NCBI GenBank assembly: GCA_030428945.1
Contig: JAUIEC010000018.1
Span: 53,444-117,443 of the forward strand
Direction: 5' to 3'
Source: Phycisphaerae bacterium
Lineage (GTDB): Bacteria > Planctomycetota > Phycisphaerae > UBA1845 > Fen-1342
DNA: 64,000 nucleotides
The translations under genes and the position numbers were made by a program. This document shows positions 42,860 to 52,356 of the stretch, piece after piece. Each line of letters begins with the position of its first letter. Position 1 is the first letter of the stretch. The notes below the pieces were generated by a model. That model saw nothing but the letters and a program-made list of their open reading frames with translations. It had not been told where the DNA came from and did not search any database.

Positions 42860-42919
42860 ATCGTAAAAGGGACATGGGAGAATGTCAAATTTGACACTTG
42901 TTTTGACGTCAACTTTGAT
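42860..42919. promoter_or_regulatory. Divergent promoters sharing a palindromic -35 region
   Basis: The perfect palindrome TGTCAAATTTGACA (42883-42896) places a TTGACA hexamer on each strand, 2 bp apart. Rightward: TTGACA, 17 bp, TTTGAT (42914-42919), leading to the PEP-CTERM gene. Leftward: TTGACA, 17 bp, TACGAT (42865-42860), leading to the regulator gene. A second palindrome, TTGACGTCAA (42903-42912), lies in the rightward spacer. The two palindromes are probable operators. Confidence 0.7.
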
Positions 42920-42987
42920 TTATCGTGTGACACACCGGCGGGCCAGCGTGGCTCCGCAGGCAGCGAGGAGACTTGGAGGAAGATGCG

Positions 42988-43611
42988 ATGAAACGCACTC
43001 GTTTCGTGGCGATGGCGCTGGTGGCCGGGCTGGGTTGTCAGGCCTTCGGTTCGATCACCGTCACGCAGGGCGCCAGCGCCCCGACCTACGGCACGACCCT
43101 GAACTTCGACGAGCCGGGCGGTCCGACCGGTTCGACCGCCCTGGATGCCTGGCAGGCCAGCCACGGCATCACCGAGATGCAGGCCGGTGACGGCGCGCCG
43201 TTCGTCGGCGACTTCACCACCGGACCGGAACCCTGGATCGGGACCGGCAACTCGTTCTTCGGGAACTTCGGCGTCTTCATCAAGTTCGACAGCAACCTGA
43301 CCGAGATGTCGCTGGAAGTCTGGGACCCCGCGGGTGACCCGAGCCCCTTCGGCGGCGGCATGGTGATCTACCTGTTCGATGACGGCGTCGAGGTCGCCAA
43401 CTACAGCGGCACGCCGGCCTGGGGTGGCCTGGGCGACACCTGGATCGATGTCACCACTTCGGCCGGAATGGTCTTCGACGAGATCCGCGTGCTCGGCTTC
43501 GGTTTCCCGAACACGACCTACGTCGACAACCTGTCCTGGAACGTCGTCCCGGAACCGACCAGCCTGCTGCTGTTCGGCCTGGGCGGCCTGGCGCTGCTGC
43601 GCCGCCGCTGA
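42988..43611 (+). CDS. PEP-CTERM secreted protein
   Basis: The 207-residue product has a signal peptide (FVAMALVAGLGCQAFG), a beta-rich middle (LNFDEPGGPTGS, FIKFDSNLTEMSLEVWDP, WIDVTTSAGMVFDEIRVLGF) and a C-terminal sorting signal: VPEP, a hydrophobic stretch LLLFGLGGLALL and the basic end RRR. PEP-CTERM proteins are processed by exosortase/archaeosortase-type enzymes, none of which is in the window. The start at 42988 follows TTGGAGGA. It is divergent from the putative regulator and ends in a strong hairpin. Function of the mature part unknown. Confidence 0.85.
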   Translation: MKRTRFVAMALVAGLGCQAFGSITVTQGASAPTYGTTLNFDEPGGPTGSTALDAWQASHGITEMQAGDGAPFVGDFTTGPEPWIGTGNSFFGNFGVFIKFDSNLTEMSLEVWDPAGDPSPFGGGMVIYLFDDGVEVANYSGTPAWGGLGDTWIDVTTSAGMVFDEIRVLGFGFPNTTYVDNLSWNVVPEPTSLLLFGLGGLALLRRR

Positions 43612-43647
43612 ATCTGACGGGCCGCGGTCCGCGTCGGGCTGCGGCGA

Positions 43648-43692
43648 ATCGGCGAGGGTCCGCCACCCCCGGGTCGCATGACCCTCGCCGAT
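43648..43692 (+). terminator. Hairpin after the PEP-CTERM gene
   Basis: ATCGGCGAGGGTC and GACCCTCGCCGAT form a perfect 13-bp stem around a 19-nt loop, followed by a pyrimidine-rich tract CTCCCTCTCTTCCC. It lies 36 nt after the stop. Confidence 0.7.
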
Positions 43693-43777
43693 CTCCCTCT
43701 CTTCCCTGAAACCTGCGAAACACCCGGTGCCGCCCGCGTCTTCGCCGGCACCACGACTTACCCACGGAGGTCGGCGA

Positions 43778-45064
43778 ATGACAGCGCGAACGTTCGGTTG
43801 GCTGGCGGCCACGCTGCTGGTCGGTGCCTCAGGCGCCATCGCACAGGATGTGATCACGGCGGAATTCGAACTGATTCCCACGGCCCTCGGGGCCAATGAC
43901 ATGACGCCCGACGGCCGCTACGTCGTCGGCGAGTCCGACTCCAACGGCGACGGCCTGCCGGACGGTTCCTACCGCTGGGACAGCGTCACCAACACGGTGA
44001 TCGACCTGAACCTGACCGGCGACCCGACCACGACCGTACCGGTCGTCGCGGTGTCCGATGACGGCTCGATCGTCCTGGGCAACATGCCGGATCCGAACGA
44101 TCCCAACGACGCGATCGGAAACGTGGCCGGCATCTGGCGCGAATCCACGGGTACCTGGGAGAGTCTCGGCTACCTGCCGAACGCCCAACAGTGCCCCAGT
44201 CGCAGCACCGGCTACGAACTTTCGAGCGATGGCGGTGTCGCCGTCGGTCTCTCCTGGGACGGCTGCAGCGCCCGCGCGATTCGCTGGACCCAGGCCACCG
44301 GCATGGTCGAAATGGAACCGCTGGCCAACGCCAGTTGCCGGGCCTCGGTCGTCGCGGCCGACGGCACGCTGAGCGCCGGCTTCTGCCAGGGTTCGTTCTC
44401 GCGGACGCCGGCCTTCTGGGACGCGGACGGCAACGGACAACTGCTCGACCCGCCCAACGGCGACGCCCTCGGCGAGATCCACGGCATGAACGATGCCGGC
44501 ACGATCATGCTCGGCGAATGGCTCGACCCCAACAGCCTCGGTTCCGCCCAGGCCACGATGTGGACGCCCGGCACCGGCCCCGGCGGTTGGGATCGCGCGA
44601 CGATCGGCGCCGGCTCGCTGCTGCCGGGCTGGTCCGGCATTCCGACCGACATCGACGACTGCGGCGTAATCGTCGGGTTCGACTTCCTGCTCGGCAATCG
44701 CCGCGCGTGGATCATTGACGACGACGGCAACTACCAGCTTCTCAAGGACTTCGTCACCAGCCACGGCGGCACCGTCCCGGCCGGTTTCCCGATGGAGGTC
44801 GCCCAGGCGATCACGACCGACGGCCGCTACATCGTCGGGCACGGCTTTGGTACCGGTGCCTGGCGGGTGACGATCACCCGCACGCCGCTCTGCCCGGGCG
44901 ATGCGAGTCGGGACGGCCAGGTTGACCTGAGTGACCTGGCCCTGCTGCTGGCTGACTTCGGCAACACCGGCTGCCGTCTGCCGGCCGACGTCAACGGCGA
45001 CGGCACGATTGACCTCAGTGATCTGGCGATCGTGCTGGCCAATTTCGGCAACAGTTGCACGTAA
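43778..45064 (+). CDS. Secreted HAF-like repeat protein with dockerin-like tail (copy 1)
   Basis: A 428-residue protein with a signal peptide (WLAATLLVGASGAIAQ). Its repeated segments NDMTPDGRYVVGES, VAVSDDGSIVLGN, YELSSDGGVAVGLS and VVAADGTLSAGF, interleaved with predicted strands, recall HAF/beta-propeller extracellular proteins. It ends in two dockerin-like repeats (GDASRDGQVDLSDLALLLADFG, ADVNGDGTIDLSDLAIVLANFG). CACGGAGG precedes the ATG. The next gene is a close tandem copy. Function unknown. Confidence 0.8.
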   Translation: MTARTFGWLAATLLVGASGAIAQDVITAEFELIPTALGANDMTPDGRYVVGESDSNGDGLPDGSYRWDSVTNTVIDLNLTGDPTTTVPVVAVSDDGSIVLGNMPDPNDPNDAIGNVAGIWRESTGTWESLGYLPNAQQCPSRSTGYELSSDGGVAVGLSWDGCSARAIRWTQATGMVEMEPLANASCRASVVAADGTLSAGFCQGSFSRTPAFWDADGNGQLLDPPNGDALGEIHGMNDAGTIMLGEWLDPNSLGSAQATMWTPGTGPGGWDRATIGAGSLLPGWSGIPTDIDDCGVIVGFDFLLGNRRAWIIDDDGNYQLLKDFVTSHGGTVPAGFPMEVAQAITTDGRYIVGHGFGTGAWRVTITRTPLCPGDASRDGQVDLSDLALLLADFGNTGCRLPADVNGDGTIDLSDLAIVLANFGNSCT

Positions 45065-45070
45065 GGACCG

Positions 45071-45104
45071 GGCAGGCGGGCGCTTCGTCGGGCGCTCGCC
45101 TGCC
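45071..45104 (+). terminator. Hairpin between the tandem duplicate genes
   Basis: GGCAGGCGGGCGC pairs with GCGCTCGCCTGCC (13 bp, one G-T pair) around an 8-nt loop, starting 7 nt after the stop of copy 1. No U-tract is present. Confidence 0.6.
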
Positions 45105-45137
45105 AGCATTCACATCCCCGGTCGAGAGGGCTGGTCG

Positions 45138-46427
45138 ATGAAGTCGTTCGCTTCCGTGCTTTTCGTGGTCGGTCTGGTGGGGGCGGTGGTCTCCCGGTCG
45201 CCGGCCAGCGATCAGATCTCGGTGCAGTTCGAACTGATTCCGCTGACCAGTTCGGCCAACGACATGTCACCCGATGGTCGCTGGATCGTCGGTGGCAGTG
45301 ACGTGGACGGCGATGGCTTCGTGGACGGGTCGTATCGCTGGGACAGCGTGACGAACACGTACACCGATCTGCAGCTTGCGGGCGATCCGACGACGACCGT
45401 GCCGGCCGTGGCCGTGTCCGACGACGGCAGCGTTGTCCTCGGGAACATGCCTGATCCCAACGACCCGAATGACGAGATCGGCAACGTGGCCGGCATCTGG
45501 CGCGAGCCGAATCGCGTCTGGACGAGCCTCGGCTACCTGCCGAATGCCCTGCAGTGCCCGAGTCGCAGTAGCGCCTACGAGCTCAGTGCCGACGGTACCG
45601 TCGCCGTCGGGTTGTCGTGGGATGGCTGCAACGCCCGCGCGATCCGCTGGACCGAAGCGACCGGCATGGTCGAGATGGACGCGCTCGCGAACGGGCGCTG
45701 CCGCGCGTCGGTGGTCGCGGCGGATGGCTCGCTTTCGGCCGGCTTCTGCCAGGGCAGCGGTTCACGCACGCCGGTTTTCTGGGATGCGACCGGTCAGGGG
45801 ACGCTGCTGGACCCGAACCAGGGCGACGCCCTGGGCGAGATTCACGGCATGAACGATGACGGCACGATCATGCTCGGCACCTGGCTGAAGGATCCGAACG
45901 TGTTCATCGCCCAGGCGCACATCTGGACGCCGGGGACGGGTCCGGGCGGATGGGATCGTGCGCGGATCGGTGCCGGCTCGCTGCTGCCGGGCTGGCAGGG
46001 CATTCCGATGGATATCGACGACTGCGGCACGATCGTCGGTTTCGACTTCAACGTCGGCAACCGCCGCGCCTGGATCATCGACGACGACGGCAACTACCAG
46101 CTTCTGGCCGACTTCATCACGAGCCATGGCGGAACCGTTCCGACCGGGTTGCCACTCGAGGTCTGCCAGGCGATTACGAGCGACGGCCGCCACATCATCG
46201 GGCACGGCTTCGGTACCGGGGCCTGGCGGGTGACGATTACCCGCACGCCGCTGTGCCCGGGCGATGCCAGTCGGGATCAGCAGGTCGACCTGAGCGATCT
46301 TGCCCTGCTGCTCGCTGACTTCGGCAACACTGGCTGCCGCCTGCCGGCCGACGTCAACGGCGACGGCATGATTGATCTCAGCGATCTGGCGATCGTGCTG
46401 GCCAACTTCGGCAACGACTGCATGTAG
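45138..46427 (+). CDS. Secreted HAF-like repeat protein with dockerin-like tail (copy 2)
   Basis: The 429-residue product is a paralogue of the preceding gene over its full length; long stretches are identical or nearly so, including GTGPGGWDRA, AGSLLPGW, IDDCG and the last ~100 residues. The signal peptide (FASVLFVVGLVGAVVS) has diverged, and the ELIPLTSSANDMSPDGRWIVGGSD start of the mature part differs by a few substitutions. Same repeat organisation and dockerin-like tail as copy 1. The shared exact gene order and orientation indicate tandem duplication. Confidence 0.82.
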   Translation: MKSFASVLFVVGLVGAVVSRSPASDQISVQFELIPLTSSANDMSPDGRWIVGGSDVDGDGFVDGSYRWDSVTNTYTDLQLAGDPTTTVPAVAVSDDGSVVLGNMPDPNDPNDEIGNVAGIWREPNRVWTSLGYLPNALQCPSRSSAYELSADGTVAVGLSWDGCNARAIRWTEATGMVEMDALANGRCRASVVAADGSLSAGFCQGSGSRTPVFWDATGQGTLLDPNQGDALGEIHGMNDDGTIMLGTWLKDPNVFIAQAHIWTPGTGPGGWDRARIGAGSLLPGWQGIPMDIDDCGTIVGFDFNVGNRRAWIIDDDGNYQLLADFITSHGGTVPTGLPLEVCQAITSDGRHIIGHGFGTGAWRVTITRTPLCPGDASRDQQVDLSDLALLLADFGNTGCRLPADVNGDGMIDLSDLAIVLANFGNDCM

Positions 46428-46453
46428 CATGTGAGCCGTGTTGCATTCCGGCG

Positions 46454-46474
46454 CCGCGCGCCTCGACCGCGCGG
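46454..46474 (+). terminator. Hairpin after copy 2
   Basis: CCGCGCG and CGCGCGG form a perfect 7-bp stem with a 7-nt loop, 26 nt after the stop. No U-tract follows. Confidence 0.35.
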
Positions 46475-46639
46475 TGTCCCGCCGATCGACCCCCACCTGC
46501 GAGTTGGGCCTTACGACCTTCCCGCCGCGTCCGAAAGCAGGAACGGCAACAACGTTTCGCCCGGCGCGCAATCGTTTCCAACATCACAGGTTAGTAACGG
46601 GCCGCGGCGGTACGGCGGGCGGCGCGAGCAGGAATCATC

Positions 46640-46668
46640 TTGACGCTGCCGGTTCCCAACACAATTGT
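46640..46668 (+). promoter_or_regulatory. Possible promoter for the thrombospondin-repeat protein
   Basis: TTGACG at 46640-46645 is followed after 17 bp by AATTGT. The -10 match is weak. The spot is about 55 nt before the ATG and lies in the only AT-richer part of this 294-nt gap. Confidence 0.3.
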
Positions 46669-46721
46669 TAGGGCTTGCGGTTGGCGATCTGCTCACCTCC
46701 TCGCCGCACACGGAGCCGAAC

Positions 46722-49700
46722 ATGTCATCTCTCGCCCGGATTTCGACGCTGGTCACGCTTGCCCTGCTGGTCCTCTTCTCCCCGCACGCCCGCGGCCAGT
46801 CACCCGCGGGCCAGGGCGTTGCCGGTGGCAGCCAGTTCGACCGCGTGGAACTCGTGTTCGGTCCGGTGCCCGGGTTCACGACCGCGCCGCACGCCGTGCC
46901 GGAGAATCTCGTGCTTCCTTCCGGCAGCGTGGTGCCGTTCTGCCTGCTGGGCCGTGACGGCCAGCCGCTGCCGGCGACCTGGCGTGGCACGCAGCCGGAA
47001 ACCATCATCGGCGAGGTCGCATCGTTCCGCGTGCAGCCCGCCCGGACGCTGTGGATCGAAGTCGAAGCCCTCGGCACCGGCGAAGTCTACACCTGCGAGG
47101 TCCTGCCTCTCTCCGTCACGCCCGCCAGCCTGCGCGTCCGGGCGAACGTTCGCCCGGCCATGCCGCTCGAGGCCGGCCAGTTGACCGACAACGACGGTCG
47201 CGTCGATGCCTACTTCCACCAGCCTTCGGTCGGGGAACTGTTCTACGAGGACGGCCGCTACATCAGTTCGACCGGCCAGCCGCTCGCGCTCGATGTCGAA
47301 GTGGCCCTCGACTACGGCGACGTGATCGCCGAACCGATCGGCGCGGTCGCCCGCGGGCTGCGGAACCTGGTCGAGTGGCGTGTGCAGGGAAGAGCCATCG
47401 GTGTCGGGGCCGCGCAGTTCGCATTCCGGCGCGTCGGCGCCCGCCAGATCGCGGCCGGCCCGCCGGATCACGAGACGCTCTTTGACTTCGAAACCTACGC
47501 GGTGTCGATTTCCACCGATGCCGAGGGGCTCTGGCCGGATGGCACGCCGATCGCGTTTCGTGCCACCACCCGTCCGCCCGGCTACGAGCCGTACGTCCGC
47601 TGGCTGGCGGCCACCAAGTACGGCAGCGCGGAACCGGTGCTGGGGGCGGGGCCGGACTTCTCGGTTCTGTTCGAGGACACGTTCGGTCATCCCGAGCCGG
47701 GGGTTTCGTTCAAGTGGGTCGGGGTGCGGGCCGACACGGCCAGCCTTGGCCAGGACGAGGAGTTCGAGGACCGCTGCATCTACGAACTGGTCTGTCTGCA
47801 GGGCGACCCGGCCGACGTGCTTGCGACCGGCCTGGCGCTCGGCGCGCTGCGGGCGAACTCCGACTGTCCGAACGGGACCTGCAGTTCCGGTTTCCGGACG
47901 ATCATCGGTGATCCGAACGGGCCGGTCTGCGCCGAGTGGGACCTGGTGGAATGCAGCACGCTGCAGGTTCCGGATGTGCCCGGCACGCCCGGCGGCTGCG
48001 CCTGTTCCTGCGACCCTGGCTGCCTGGCGTCGCTCGCCGACGCGGAGATCTGTCCGGGTGACGGGCAGCCGGTCGAGTGCGTCATCACCAACACGAGCGG
48101 CTGCGCGCAGGCCTACGGCTGGAGCATTACGCAGACCGGCGGCGATCCGAGTGTCACGGTGGTGCCGTCGGGCGGGGTGGTGGTGCTGGCCCCGGGCGAG
48201 TCGGCGATCGCGCCGGTGCAGGTCATGGTTTCCGCGGGCAGCGCGCGGGGCAGTGCGGCCCTGACGCTGGATGTCGGCGGGGTCTGCTCGGACACGGCGG
48301 TGATCACGGTGCCCGGGTCCGCCTGCAACGTGACGTTCGACGACGACATGATCTGTCCCGAGATCGACCCGGCTCCGCAGGCCTTCACGATGACGATTCA
48401 CAACACAGGCAACTGCGACGAGGACTTCGACTGGTCGATCGGAACGCTGAGCGGCGCGCCCTCCGTCGACATCAGTCCGCTGTCCGGCAGCGAGACGGTC
48501 GCCGCCGGCCAGAGCGTGGATGTGACCCTGACGGTCACGCTGGCGGTCGATGGCAGCGGCGATTCTCCGCGCGGTGACGTGACCGTGCCGATCACCGTCG
48601 ACGGGCCCGATTCGACCTGCATGGTCGACGGCAAGATCACCGTGCCGCCCGCGGTCTGCTCGGTCACCGTGGAGGCGGACGAAACGCGGATCTGCCCCGG
48701 CGATGACGGCCAACTGACGATCACGATTCGCAACGACGGACCGTGTACCGAGACGTTTGACTGGGACGTTCCGCCGGCCGGCGGCGGGGGCGGGCCCGAC
48801 ATCGACCTGCTCGGGACCACCAGCGGAAGCGAAACCCTCGACCCCGGCATGGAGGTCGAGCGGACGGTTAACTTCACGGTCGACGGATCCTCGCCGCGCG
48901 GCGATGTCGACATCACCGTCGACGTGACCGGCTCGGACGGAGCGAACTGCAGCGACGATGTGACCATCACGGTGCCTCCGGCCGTCTGCAGCGTGACGGC
49001 CGCGGACGCCAGCCTGACGACCTGTCCCGGCATGGGCGACACGATCACCTTCACGATCTCGAACGACGGCGACTGCGACGAGGACTTCAGTTACGACATC
49101 ACCGGCCTGCCGTCCGTTGCGCCGGACCCGGCCGTCACCGTCACGGGCGGCGCGCTGAACGGCAACCTCTCGATTGCGGCGGGCGACTCGGCCGATGTCG
49201 TGATCGATTACGCCGTCAGCCTGATCAGCGACCGCGGCAGCTTTGACGTCGACATTGACGTCGAGGGCCCCGACGACGCCAGTTGTTCGGAATCCGTGGA
49301 AATCGAAGTGCCCGAGCGCGAGTGCACCCTGACCGGCGCGAACAGCCTGACGCTCTGCCCGGGCAGGATGGACAACACGACCGTCCTGACGCTGACCAAC
49401 ACCGGGCCCTGTACCGAGAATTTCGTCCTGGCCGCCGTGTCCGCGAATCCCGACCTGGCGATCAACCCGCCGGGCATGAACGTGCCCGCCCTCGCGAGCG
49501 ACGCCTCCATCAACATCCCGATCACCTACACAGCCGCTCCGACGATCGCCCGCGGTCCGGTCGGCATCACCTTCACCGTCATGTCCGACGGCGAGATGAC
49601 CTGCGAGGACACGGCCACCGTCACGATTCCGACCGTGATGTGCTTTGCGACGATCCCGAGCGTGACGGCCTGTCCCGGCGCTCAGCCGATCCTGACGCTC

Positions 49701-52175
49701 AACCTGCAGAACCTGGGCGCGTGCGACGAGACGTTCGACTGGCGGGTCGTCCTCGGCGGCGGCGGCGCGACCGTGACCTTCCCGGGCGGCAGCAGCGGCA
49801 GTTTCGGGGTGGTCACGGCGGGCGGCGCCACCAGCGACACCGTGCAGATCAGCCTCGACAGCGGCGTGCCCGGGGCGAGCCGGCTCATTGACCTGATCGT
49901 GTCGGTCAACGGCGTCGACTATTGCAGTTCGTTCGGACTGATCACCGTCAGCAATACCGACAGCGACAACGACGGCACGACCGACTGTTTCGACAACTGC
50001 CCGAACGACCCCGGCAAGACCGAGCCCGGCGTCTGCGGCTGCGGCACGCCCGACACCGATTCCGACGGAGACGGCACCCCGGACTGCAACGACGACTGTC
50101 CCGCGGACCCGGGCAAGGTCGTTCCCGGCGCCTGTGGCTGCGGCGTTCCCGACGTCGACAGTGACGGCGACGGCACCCTCGACTGCTTCGACGGCTGCCC
50201 GGCCGATGCCAACAAGACCGACCCGGGCGTCTGCGGCTGCGGCGTGCCCGACACCGACGGCGACGGAGACGGCACACCCGACTGCATGGACCTGTGCCCG
50301 GCCGACGCGAACAAGACCGACCCCGGCCAGTGCGGCTGCGGCAACCCCGATACCGACAGCGACGGCGACGGCGTGGCCGACTGCAACGACCAGTGCCCGG
50401 GCGGCGACGACAACCAGGACGGCGACGGCGACGGAGTCGCGGATGCCTGCGATCCGTGCCCGGCCGACAACCCGGACGATACCGACGGAGACGGCGTCTG
50501 CGACAGCGTCGACATCTGTCCCGGCGGCGACGACAACGCCGACGCGGACGGTGACGGTGTGCCGGACTTCTGCGACATCTGCCCCGGCGGCGATGACGCC
50601 CTCGACGGCGACGGTGACGGCGTGCCCGACTTCTGCGACAACTGCCCGACCGATGTCAATGCCGGCCAGGCCGACGCGGACGGTGACGATGTCGGCGATG
50701 ACTGCGACAACTGCCCGGTCGACGCCAACCCCGGCCAGGCCGACGGCGACTCGGACGACATCGGCGACGACTGCGACAACTGCCCGGCCGACGCGAATCC
50801 GACGCAGGCCGACGGTGACGGTGACGACGTCGGTGACGACTGTGACAACTGCCCGCTGCTGTCCAATCCGAGCCAGGGCGACATGGACTTCGACGACGTG
50901 GGTGACGTCTGCGACAACTGCATCGCCGACGCCAACAGCGACCAGGCCGATGCCGATGGTGACACCTTCGGAGATGTCTGTGACAACTGCCCGACGCTCT
51001 CCAACCCGTCCCAGGACGACGGCGACGGCGACGACGTCGGTGACGCCTGCGACAACTGCCCGGCCGACGGCAACCCGATGCAGGAAGACCTCGACGGGGA
51101 CCTGCTCGGCGATGTCTGCGACAATTGTCCGAGCGTCTTCAACGACACGCAGGACGATTCCGACGGCGACGGCGTCGGCGATCTGTGCGACAACTGCGTC
51201 GACGACGACAACCCCGGCCAGGCCAACGGCGACGGCGACCTGCTGGGCGACGCCTGCGACAACTGCCCGGGCCTCAGCAACCCGGCCCAGGCCGACGGCG
51301 ACGGCGACGACGTCGGCGACGCCTGCGACAACTGCCCGGCCGACAGCAACCCGGGCCAGGCCGATACGGACGGCGACGGTCTCGGGGACGTCTGCGACAA
51401 CTGCCCGACGATCTGCAATCCCGTCCAGGAAGACGCGGACGGCGACGGGGTCGGTGACGTCTGCGACAACTGCCCCGGCGATGCGAACGCCGGTCAGCAG
51501 GACCAGGACGGCGACGGCATCGGCGACCTGTGCGACCTGAACCCGTTCGATCCGGATGTCCCGGTCGTGCAGACCGACACCGACGGAGACGGGATCAACG
51601 ACGCCTTCGACAACTGCCCGGGCGCCAGCAACCCGCTGCAGGAGGATGCCGACATGGACGGCGTCGGCGATCTGTGCGACGTCTGCCCGGACACCTGCGA
51701 CTCGGACCAGTCCGATGCGGACGGTGACGGCGTCGGCGATGCCTGCGACAACTGCCCGGGCGATGCCAATGCGGGGCAGGCCGACGGTGACGGTGACGGA
51801 TTCGGCGACGCCTGCGACAACTGCCCGACGATCTGCAACCCGCTGCAGCTTGACGGTGACGGCGACGGCGTCGGCGACCTGTGCGACAACTGTCCGGCCA
51901 CCTTCAACAGCACCCAGTTCGATCTCGACGGCGACGGCGTCGGCAACACCTGCGACCCGGATCCGTTCGATCCGGACGTTCCGGTCGTCCTGGTCGACAG
52001 CGATGGCGACGGCGTCCTCGATCCGTTCGACAACTGCCCGGGCATGGCCAACGCCGGCCAGGCCGACGCGGACTTCGACGGTGTCGGCGATCCCTGCGAC
52101 AACTGTCCGGGCATCTGCAACCCGTATCAGACCGACACGAACGGAAACGGTACGGGAGACGCCTGCGAACCCTGA
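46722..52175 (+). CDS. Giant secreted protein with Ig-like and thrombospondin type-3 repeats
   Basis: An 1817-residue secreted protein. After a signal peptide (ISTLVTLALLVLFSPHARG) comes a ~400-residue unique region. Six Cys-anchored Ig-like repeats of about 100 residues (~430-1080) follow; each contains a CP(G/E) turn and a TxxNxGxCxExFxW motif. From ~1080 to the end are calcium-binding thrombospondin type-3 repeats: first four ~36-residue units with CGCGxPDTDSDGDG, then about 20 units of ~23 residues of the type DNCPxxxNPxQxDxDGDGxGDxCD. The protein should bind many Ca2+ ions and be rigid and extracellular. No LPXTG, PEP-CTERM or dockerin tail is present; it ends GDACEP. GGAG lies 8 nt before the ATG. 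Confidence 0.88.
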   Translation: MSSLARISTLVTLALLVLFSPHARGQSPAGQGVAGGSQFDRVELVFGPVPGFTTAPHAVPENLVLPSGSVVPFCLLGRDGQPLPATWRGTQPETIIGEVASFRVQPARTLWIEVEALGTGEVYTCEVLPLSVTPASLRVRANVRPAMPLEAGQLTDNDGRVDAYFHQPSVGELFYEDGRYISSTGQPLALDVEVALDYGDVIAEPIGAVARGLRNLVEWRVQGRAIGVGAAQFAFRRVGARQIAAGPPDHETLFDFETYAVSISTDAEGLWPDGTPIAFRATTRPPGYEPYVRWLAATKYGSAEPVLGAGPDFSVLFEDTFGHPEPGVSFKWVGVRADTASLGQDEEFEDRCIYELVCLQGDPADVLATGLALGALRANSDCPNGTCSSGFRTIIGDPNGPVCAEWDLVECSTLQVPDVPGTPGGCACSCDPGCLASLADAEICPGDGQPVECVITNTSGCAQAYGWSITQTGGDPSVTVVPSGGVVVLAPGESAIAPVQVMVSAGSARGSAALTLDVGGVCSDTAVITVPGSACNVTFDDDMICPEIDPAPQAFTMTIHNTGNCDEDFDWSIGTLSGAPSVDISPLSGSETVAAGQSVDVTLTVTLAVDGSGDSPRGDVTVPITVDGPDSTCMVDGKITVPPAVCSVTVEADETRICPGDDGQLTITIRNDGPCTETFDWDVPPAGGGGGPDIDLLGTTSGSETLDPGMEVERTVNFTVDGSSPRGDVDITVDVTGSDGANCSDDVTITVPPAVCSVTAADASLTTCPGMGDTITFTISNDGDCDEDFSYDITGLPSVAPDPAVTVTGGALNGNLSIAAGDSADVVIDYAVSLISDRGSFDVDIDVEGPDDASCSESVEIEVPERECTLTGANSLTLCPGRMDNTTVLTLTNTGPCTENFVLAAVSANPDLAINPPGMNVPALASDASINIPITYTAAPTIARGPVGITFTVMSDGEMTCEDTATVTIPTVMCFATIPSVTACPGAQPILTLNLQNLGACDETFDWRVVLGGGGATVTFPGGSSGSFGVVTAGGATSDTVQISLDSGVPGASRLIDLIVSVNGVDYCSSFGLITVSNTDSDNDGTTDCFDNCPNDPGKTEPGVCGCGTPDTDSDGDGTPDCNDDCPADPGKVVPGACGCGVPDVDSDGDGTLDCFDGCPADANKTDPGVCGCGVPDTDGDGDGTPDCMDLCPADANKTDPGQCGCGNPDTDSDGDGVADCNDQCPGGDDNQDGDGDGVADACDPCPADNPDDTDGDGVCDSVDICPGGDDNADADGDGVPDFCDICPGGDDALDGDGDGVPDFCDNCPTDVNAGQADADGDDVGDDCDNCPVDANPGQADGDSDDIGDDCDNCPADANPTQADGDGDDVGDDCDNCPLLSNPSQGDMDFDDVGDVCDNCIADANSDQADADGDTFGDVCDNCPTLSNPSQDDGDGDDVGDACDNCPADGNPMQEDLDGDLLGDVCDNCPSVFNDTQDDSDGDGVGDLCDNCVDDDNPGQANGDGDLLGDACDNCPGLSNPAQADGDGDDVGDACDNCPADSNPGQADTDGDGLGDVCDNCPTICNPVQEDADGDGVGDVCDNCPGDANAGQQDQDGDGIGDLCDLNPFDPDVPVVQTDTDGDGINDAFDNCPGASNPLQEDADMDGVGDLCDVCPDTCDSDQSDADGDGVGDACDNCPGDANAGQADGDGDGFGDACDNCPTICNPLQLDGDGDGVGDLCDNCPATFNSTQFDLDGDGVGNTCDPDPFDPDVPVVLVDSDGDGVLDPFDNCPGMANAGQADADFDGVGDPCDNCPGICNPYQTDTNGNGTGDACEP
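49960..52172 (+). repeat. Coding tandem repeats (thrombospondin type-3 units)
   Basis: Over 2.2 kb the DNA repeats units of about 69 bp (and about 108 bp at the start) with recurring GACAACTGCCCG and GACGGCGACGGC blocks. The array stays in one frame. Copy number may vary between strains by recombination. Confidence 0.8.
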
Positions 52176-52206
52176 ACGGGTGGAAACGTCAGCGTGAATG
52201 GGTACG

Positions 52207-52237
52207 AGAGGTGGCGGTCCCGGCGCCCGCCACCTCT
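52207..52237 (+). terminator. Hairpin after the thrombospondin-repeat gene
   Basis: AGAGGTGGCGG and CCGCCACCTCT form a perfect 11-bp stem with a 9-nt loop, 31 nt past the stop, followed by TCCGTT. Confidence 0.6.
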
Positions 52238-52356
52238 TCCGTTCACCGCTGCGCGGCCCGCTTGACGCCCCCTGAGGTCTGCCCTAAGAACGTCCGTCGG
52301 CGCAGGCCGAAAACCAGGAACCGTAGACGGAAGACTCTCTCCCCCGGAGCCGCCGC

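Noticed and set aside
42829..42861. Upstream start (ATG at 42861) for the putative regulator
   Set aside because: It overlaps the predicted -10 hexamer and lacks a ribosome site, whereas the ATG at 42828 has a good GGAG.
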